Of a stretch of DNA of 6,858 bases, positions 3,917 to 6,858 are shown piece after piece. Each line of letters opens with the position of its first letter. The stretch's first letter is position 1. Source of the DNA: Oscillospiraceae bacterium (GTDB lineage: Bacteria > Bacillota > Clostridia > Oscillospirales > Oscillospiraceae); the NCBI GenBank assembly GCA_031260745.1, contig JAISKY010000047.1, positions 1 to 6,858 of the forward strand, written 5' to 3'. The translations under genes were made by a program, and so were the position numbers. The notes beneath the pieces were generated by a model. The model saw nothing but the letters and a program-made list of their open reading frames with translations. It made no database searches and had not been told where the DNA came from.

Positions 3917-6190
3917 TTATATCAGCGAAATCAAATTGAACGAGAGAACCAATCCGAGGAATACGATACTTACCATTGACAGAAGTTTAATAAGAATGTT
4001 AATCGACGGACCGGAGGTATCCTTAAACGGGTCGCCGACCGTATCGCCGACTACCGCCGCTTTATGAGCGTCGGAGCCTTTGCCGCCGTGTTTACCGCTT
4101 TCAATGTACTTCTTAGCGTTGTCCCAGGCTCCGCCGGAGTTCGACATCATAACCGCGAGAACGAATCCGCACGCGGTCGCGCCGGCCAACATTCCGACTA
4201 CGCCGTTTACTCCGAGGATTAAACCTACGATAATCGGGGAGATAATTCCGGTAAGCGCCGGAGCAATCATCTCTTTCTGCGCGCCCTTCGCGCAAATCTC
4301 AACGCATTTGGCGTAATCCGCCTCAACGCCGGGTTTTCCCTCCATCAGTCCCACAATTTCCTTGAACTGACGGCGAACTTCAACGACAATACTTTGAGCG
4401 GCGCGTCCGACCGCTTTCATCGTCATAGACGAGAACAGGAACGGAAGCATTGCTCCGACGAATAATCCAATCAGAACCGGAGGATTAGTTATTTCAAGGT
4501 TTATGTAATTGTCGATTACATATCTGGAAACTTCCTCGCCCGTCTTGCCGAGCGCGGCGGCCTGGTCCGCGAGACCCTTTACGACATTACTGCCGGATTC
4601 TACTAATTCGGGAAGTTTCAGTTTGATTTCGTCAATGTACGCGACAATCAGAGCCAACGCGGTCAAAGCCGCCGAACCAATCGCGAATCCTTTACCGGTC
4701 GCGGCAGTCGTGTTGCCCAAACTATCAAGAGCGTCGGTACGCTCGCGTACTTCGGGGTCCATTCCCGCCATCTCCGCGATACCACCCGCGTTATCCGCGA
4801 CAGGACCGTAAGCGTCGGTTGCGAGCGTAATTCCCAGCGTAGAGAGCATTCCTACCGCGGAGATTCCGACTCCGTACAGACCTTTAGAGAAGTTAGCCGT
4901 GAAATTGGCGTCAAGCGTGCCGCCCGACGCGAGGAAACTGACGATTACTGAAATGCCTACAATAATAACAGGAACCGCGGTCGAAAGCATACCCAACGAA
5001 ATGCCGCCGATAATAACCGTCGCGGAACCCGTTAGCGCGCTGTCCGCCAGTTGTTGAGTAGGCTTATATGTATCGGACGTGTAATACTCTGTAAAGAAAC
5101 CGATAAGCACTCCCGAGATAAGCCCGGAGATAATCGCCCAGTACACGCCGAAAGTCTCCCACCCGCCCGGAAATACGAAGTAAATGACCGGAATAGCCAC
5201 AAGGATAATAATCGCCGACGAAACATACGTACCTTTGCGGAGAGCGTTAAGCAACTCTTTTTGCGAGGCCTTTTCCTTACACTGTACAAAGAACGTACCG
5301 ATAAGCGACGCGATAATGCCCGCGCCCGCGAGAATCATAGGAACAAGCGCGCCCGCCAATCCGTAACCCGCGGACACCGCAAGCGCGATTGTCGCGATAA
5401 CGGAGCCTACATAGCTTTCGTACAAGTCCGCGCCCATTCCGGCGACGTCGCCTACGTTGTCGCCTACGTTATCAGCGATAACGGCGGGGTTACGCGGGTC
5501 GTCCTCGGGGATTCCCGCTTCGACTTTACCGACAAGGTCGGCTCCGACGTCAGCCGCTTTGGTGAAGATACCGCCGCCGACACGCGCGAATAAAGCCATA
5601 CTTGACGCGCCCATTCCGAATGTCAGCATAGCCGCGCTCATCAGTTGAATCTGCGCGTCGTTTGTGGATAACCCTGTTGTAACAAGCGCGACAACCTCCG
5701 AGTTGCTAGCCGTATAGAACACGTACTTCAGCAGTATGTACCAAATCGACAGGTCAAGCATTCCCAGTCCGACGACTGTGAAGCCCATAACCGTACCGGA
5801 CGAAAACGCTATACGTAAACCTTTGTTAAGGCTTTCGCTTGATGCGTAAGCGGTACGTGAGTTCGCTGACGTCGCGATTTTCATTCCGATGAATCCGCTC
5901 AGACCGGAGAAGAATCCGCCGGTAATGAACGCAAACGGAACAAACGGTGTAAGTAATCCCGCGAATGCCATAATGCCAAGCACTATGAACATTGCAACGA
6001 AGAATAAACCTACACCGGTGTACTGCCGCTTCAGGTACGCGTTCGCGCCCTGCCGGATTGACGCTGAAATCTTTTTCATTATGTCGGTTCCTTCGGAAGC
6101 CTTCAAGACGCTTTTCGCTTGGAAGAACGCGAAAAGCAATCCGAGTACCGCGCCGACCGGCGTAATCCAGAATAAGAGCTCAATTTCCAT
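3917..6190 (-). CDS. hppA: K+-dependent membrane pyrophosphatase, probable Na+ pump (757 aa)
   Basis: A complete membrane-bound ion-pumping pyrophosphatase, which hydrolyses pyrophosphate at the cytoplasmic face and drives Na+ and/or H+ across the membrane. The length and about 16 hydrophobic segments fit the family. Signatures are DVGADLVGKVE (214-224), DNVGDNVGD (240-248), TDAYGPVADNAGG (458-470) and DTVGDPFKDTSGPS (716-729). After GNTT, A496 and G499 stand where K+-independent enzymes have Lys and Thr (positions 12.46 and 12.49), so K+ dependence is predicted. The gate residues D255, E258 and S259 (DLYESY), with N731 and K735, match the arrangement of the Thermotoga maritima Na+-pump; Na+ transport is likely, and additional H+ transport cannot be excluded. 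The ATG at 6190 is chosen over an in-frame ATG at 6256 because a perfect AGGAGGT lies 8 nt before it and the upstream start would lie before the predicted transcription start. Monocistronic, with its own promoter and terminator. Confidence 0.97.
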   Translation of the reverse strand: MEIELLFWITPVGAVLGLLFAFFQAKSVLKASEGTDIMKKISASIRQGANAYLKRQYTGVGLFFVAMFIVLGIMAFAGLLTPFVPFAFITGGFFSGLSGFIGMKIATSANSRTAYASSESLNKGLRIAFSSGTVMGFTVVGLGMLDLSIWYILLKYVFYTASNSEVVALVTTGLSTNDAQIQLMSAAMLTFGMGASSMALFARVGGGIFTKAADVGADLVGKVEAGIPEDDPRNPAVIADNVGDNVGDVAGMGADLYESYVGSVIATIALAVSAGYGLAGALVPMILAGAGIIASLIGTFFVQCKEKASQKELLNALRKGTYVSSAIIILVAIPVIYFVFPGGWETFGVYWAIISGLISGVLIGFFTEYYTSDTYKPTQQLADSALTGSATVIIGGISLGMLSTAVPVIIVGISVIVSFLASGGTLDANFTANFSKGLYGVGISAVGMLSTLGITLATDAYGPVADNAGGIAEMAGMDPEVRERTDALDSLGNTTAATGKGFAIGSAALTALALIVAYIDEIKLKLPELVESGSNVVKGLADQAAALGKTGEEVSRYVIDNYINLEITNPPVLIGLFVGAMLPFLFSSMTMKAVGRAAQSIVVEVRRQFKEIVGLMEGKPGVEADYAKCVEICAKGAQKEMIAPALTGIISPIIVGLILGVNGVVGMLAGATACGFVLAVMMSNSGGAWDNAKKYIESGKHGGKGSDAHKAAVVGDTVGDPFKDTSGPSINILIKLLSMVSIVFLGLVLSFNLISLI

Positions 6191-6198
6191 TAAATGCA

Positions 6199-6205
6199 AC
6201 CTCCT
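6199..6205 (-). promoter_or_regulatory. Consensus ribosome binding site of hppA
   Basis: On the minus strand AGGAGGT lies 8 nt upstream of the ATG at 6190. It decides the start codon against the upstream in-frame ATG at 6256 and suggests high translation. Confidence 0.85.
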
Positions 6206-6233
6206 AAGTGTCACAATATATTTTGCTTTTATT

Positions 6234-6263
6234 AGAATACCACAGTGTAATCGCACTTGTCAA
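6234..6263 (-). promoter_or_regulatory. Predicted sigma-70-type promoter of hppA
   Basis: On the minus strand a perfect -35 TTGACA (6258-6263) is followed after 18 bp by TATTCT (6234-6239) with an extended -10 TGG directly before it. The predicted start near 6227 gives a leader of about 37 nt. The -35 lies in a short palindrome ACTTG-T-CAAGT (6255-6265). A run of A-tracts lies directly upstream. Confidence 0.65.
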
Positions 6264-6592
6264 GTACATTTTGAATTTTTCCTAAACTTTTTGAAATTAG
6301 ACTAAACGAAAATTTCATTTTTACTATTTTTTGGTCAATTTTGCCCCACGCGCGATGTGATACTAAAATACTCTGTTTACCATATAATATAGTGGAGCGA
6401 CGGACATAAAAGCGGCGCGGCAAAAATAGTTAATCGCTTAACTATATGAATGTTAAACGCATAACAATTTCAAAACGCTCGTAAGCGACCGCATTGCTAT
6501 AGGCTATTCGCGTTTATGTTTATACATTGCAAATCATTATAATGTGTGATATACCGTTAATATATACAAAAACGGAATAAAAAACAACAAAA
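6264..6592. other. AT-rich non-coding region upstream of hppA
   Basis: No gene is supported in this stretch; the 63-aa minus-strand frame at 6232-6423 runs through the hppA promoter and resembles nothing known. It contains an A-tract series (6269-6342), a plus-strand TATAAT at 6383-6388 and another at 6538-6543 (neither with a clear -35), the two near-palindromes at 6429-6465, and a weak CCGTT/AACGG dyad (6554-6575). A small plus-strand RNA from about 6395 to the hairpin at 6633-6659 is possible but not shown. Confidence 0.5.
6429..6465. repeat. Pair of 14-bp near-palindromic direct repeats, 23 bp apart
   Basis: GTTAATCGCTTAAC (6429-6442) and GTTAAACGCATAAC (6452-6465) follow the shared pattern GTTAAWCGCWTAAC. 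The first is part of a longer perfect dyad, ATAGTTAA-TCGC-TTAACTAT (6426-6445). A 23-bp centre spacing is about two helical turns, which puts both sites on roughly the same face. They look like tandem operator sites; the binding protein and target gene are unknown. Confidence 0.5.
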
Positions 6593-6618
6593 CTATATTG
6601 TCAATTTCGACAATATAG
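6593..6618 (-). terminator. Second terminator hairpin downstream of proC
   Basis: CTATATTGTC (6593-6602) and GACAATATAG (6609-6618) form a perfect 10-bp stem with a 6-nt loop. On the minus strand it is followed at once by TTTTGTTGTTTTTTATTCCG, a proper U-rich tail. The stem is AT-rich and so weak, but its place 15 nt beyond the GC-rich hairpin makes a tandem terminator for proC likely. It could also act as an operator-like dyad. Confidence 0.6.
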
Positions 6619-6632
6619 CCTATGTAACGTAT

Positions 6633-6659
6633 AATGGCGGGTGTTACACACCCGCCATT
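6633..6659. terminator. GC-rich hairpin just downstream of proC
   Basis: AATGGCGGGTGT (6633-6644) and ACACCCGCCATT (6648-6659) form a perfect 12-bp stem with a 3-nt loop, 6 nt beyond the proC stop codon. On the minus strand no real U-tract follows (ATACGTTACAT); on the plus strand GCATATTTATTTT follows. It is probably the first half of a double terminator, or a 3'-end stabilising hairpin for the proC message. Confidence 0.65.
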
Positions 6660-6665
6660 GCATAT

Positions 6666-6858
6666 TTATTTTCCGAATCGGTTGTAGCTTGCCAGGAACG
6701 ATCGTATTACCGCTCCGCGGAAACCGGAGTTTTCCAACGCCGCGACACCGCGAATCGTTGAGCCGTTCGGAGAGCAAATCGCGTCTTTCAATTTAGCGGG
6801 TTCGCCGCCCTCCAACACCATCGCGGCGGAACCGTACAACGACGCGGCGGCGTATTTT
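6666..6858 (-). CDS. proC: Pyrroline-5-carboxylate reductase, C-terminal 63 residues (5' end outside window)
   Basis: The minus strand is open from the window edge to the TAA at 6666-6668. The motif CSPNGSTIRGVAALENSGFR, followed by GAVIRSFLASYNR, is the well-known C-terminal region of ProC, usually SPGGTTIxGLxxLExxGFRxAVIxAVxAAxxR. ProC reduces pyrroline-5-carboxylate to proline with NAD(P)H in the cytoplasm, the last step of proline synthesis. This part belongs to the helical dimerisation domain; the Rossmann domain and start lie beyond base 6858. The end just after the last helix (RFGK) is normal. Two hairpins follow, so transcription probably ends before hppA, which has its own promoter. 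Confidence 0.93.
   Translation of the reverse strand, partial: KYAAASLYGSAAMVLEGGEPAKLKDAICSPNGSTIRGVAALENSGFRGAVIRSFLASYNRFGK

Noticed and set aside
4509..4811. 100-aa plus-strand open frame
   Set aside because: Antisense shadow of the conserved hppA region that includes TDAYGPVADNAGG and GNTT; no ribosome binding site or family match.
5051..5593. 180-aa plus-strand open frame
   Set aside because: It lies wholly inside hppA on the opposite strand, is rich in Arg and Asp as expected from an antisense shadow, and resembles no family; hppA is certain.
6232..6423. 63-aa minus-strand open frame upstream of hppA
   Set aside because: It runs through the hppA promoter and A-tract array and has no Shine-Dalgarno or recognisable motif.

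Overview
The window most likely comes from a member of the Clostridia (Bacillota), of the gut or rumen Oscillospirales/Lachnospirales type. The reasons are strong Shine-Dalgarno sites, a TnpV-type transposon-borne gene, a DUF4358/transglutaminase lipoprotein, a K+-dependent membrane pyrophosphatase and mixed GC content, with AT-rich intergenic DNA. No rRNA, tRNA, CRISPR array or complete insertion sequence is visible, so the assignment rests on protein families alone.

Layout. (1) Positions 1-297 (+) hold the 3' end of an uncharacterised gene ending in a four-cysteine zinc-finger-like motif and a basic tail. (2) It converges on a short tnpV-like gene (324-578, -) that appears to have lost its central part; a hairpin terminator lies between the two. 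(3) Positions 579-868 are a divergent control region: an extended -10 promoter with two dyads fires leftwards, and a TTGACA promoter with repeated TTCGACAAA-type half-sites fires rightwards. (4) Positions 869-3837 (+) carry four genes in a row with gaps of 21-38 nt, probably one operon: a VanZ-family membrane protein, an Imm5-like putative immunity protein, a YbaK/EbsC-family aminoacyl-tRNA deacylase, and a lipoprotein with DUF4358, a 54-bp minisatellite-encoded linker and a transglutaminase-like domain with an intact Cys-His-Asp triad. (5) A strong bidirectional terminator (3870-3898) separates this operon from the convergent hppA gene (3917-6190, -), a complete ion-pumping membrane pyrophosphatase of the K+-dependent class with Na+-pump-type gate residues. 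(6) Positions 6191-6665 are AT-rich and non-coding: the hppA leader and promoter, a run of A-tracts, a pair of 14-bp near-palindromes 23 bp apart, and tandem terminator hairpins. (7) Positions 6666-6858 (-) are the 3' end of proC, the last step of proline synthesis.

How the genes fit together. hppA and proC look like housekeeping genes. The four-gene block looks like an accessory envelope/stress module: two products are predicted at the membrane or cell surface (VanZ-like, lipoprotein) and two are soluble (Imm5-like, YbaK). No common pathway is established for them, so any functional link is inferred from gene order only. No clear new defence or mobile system is present. The points most worth checking are the lipoprotein architecture with its alternating repeat, the orphan immunity-like gene in this operon, the shortened tnpV, and the unexplained near-palindromes between hppA and proC.
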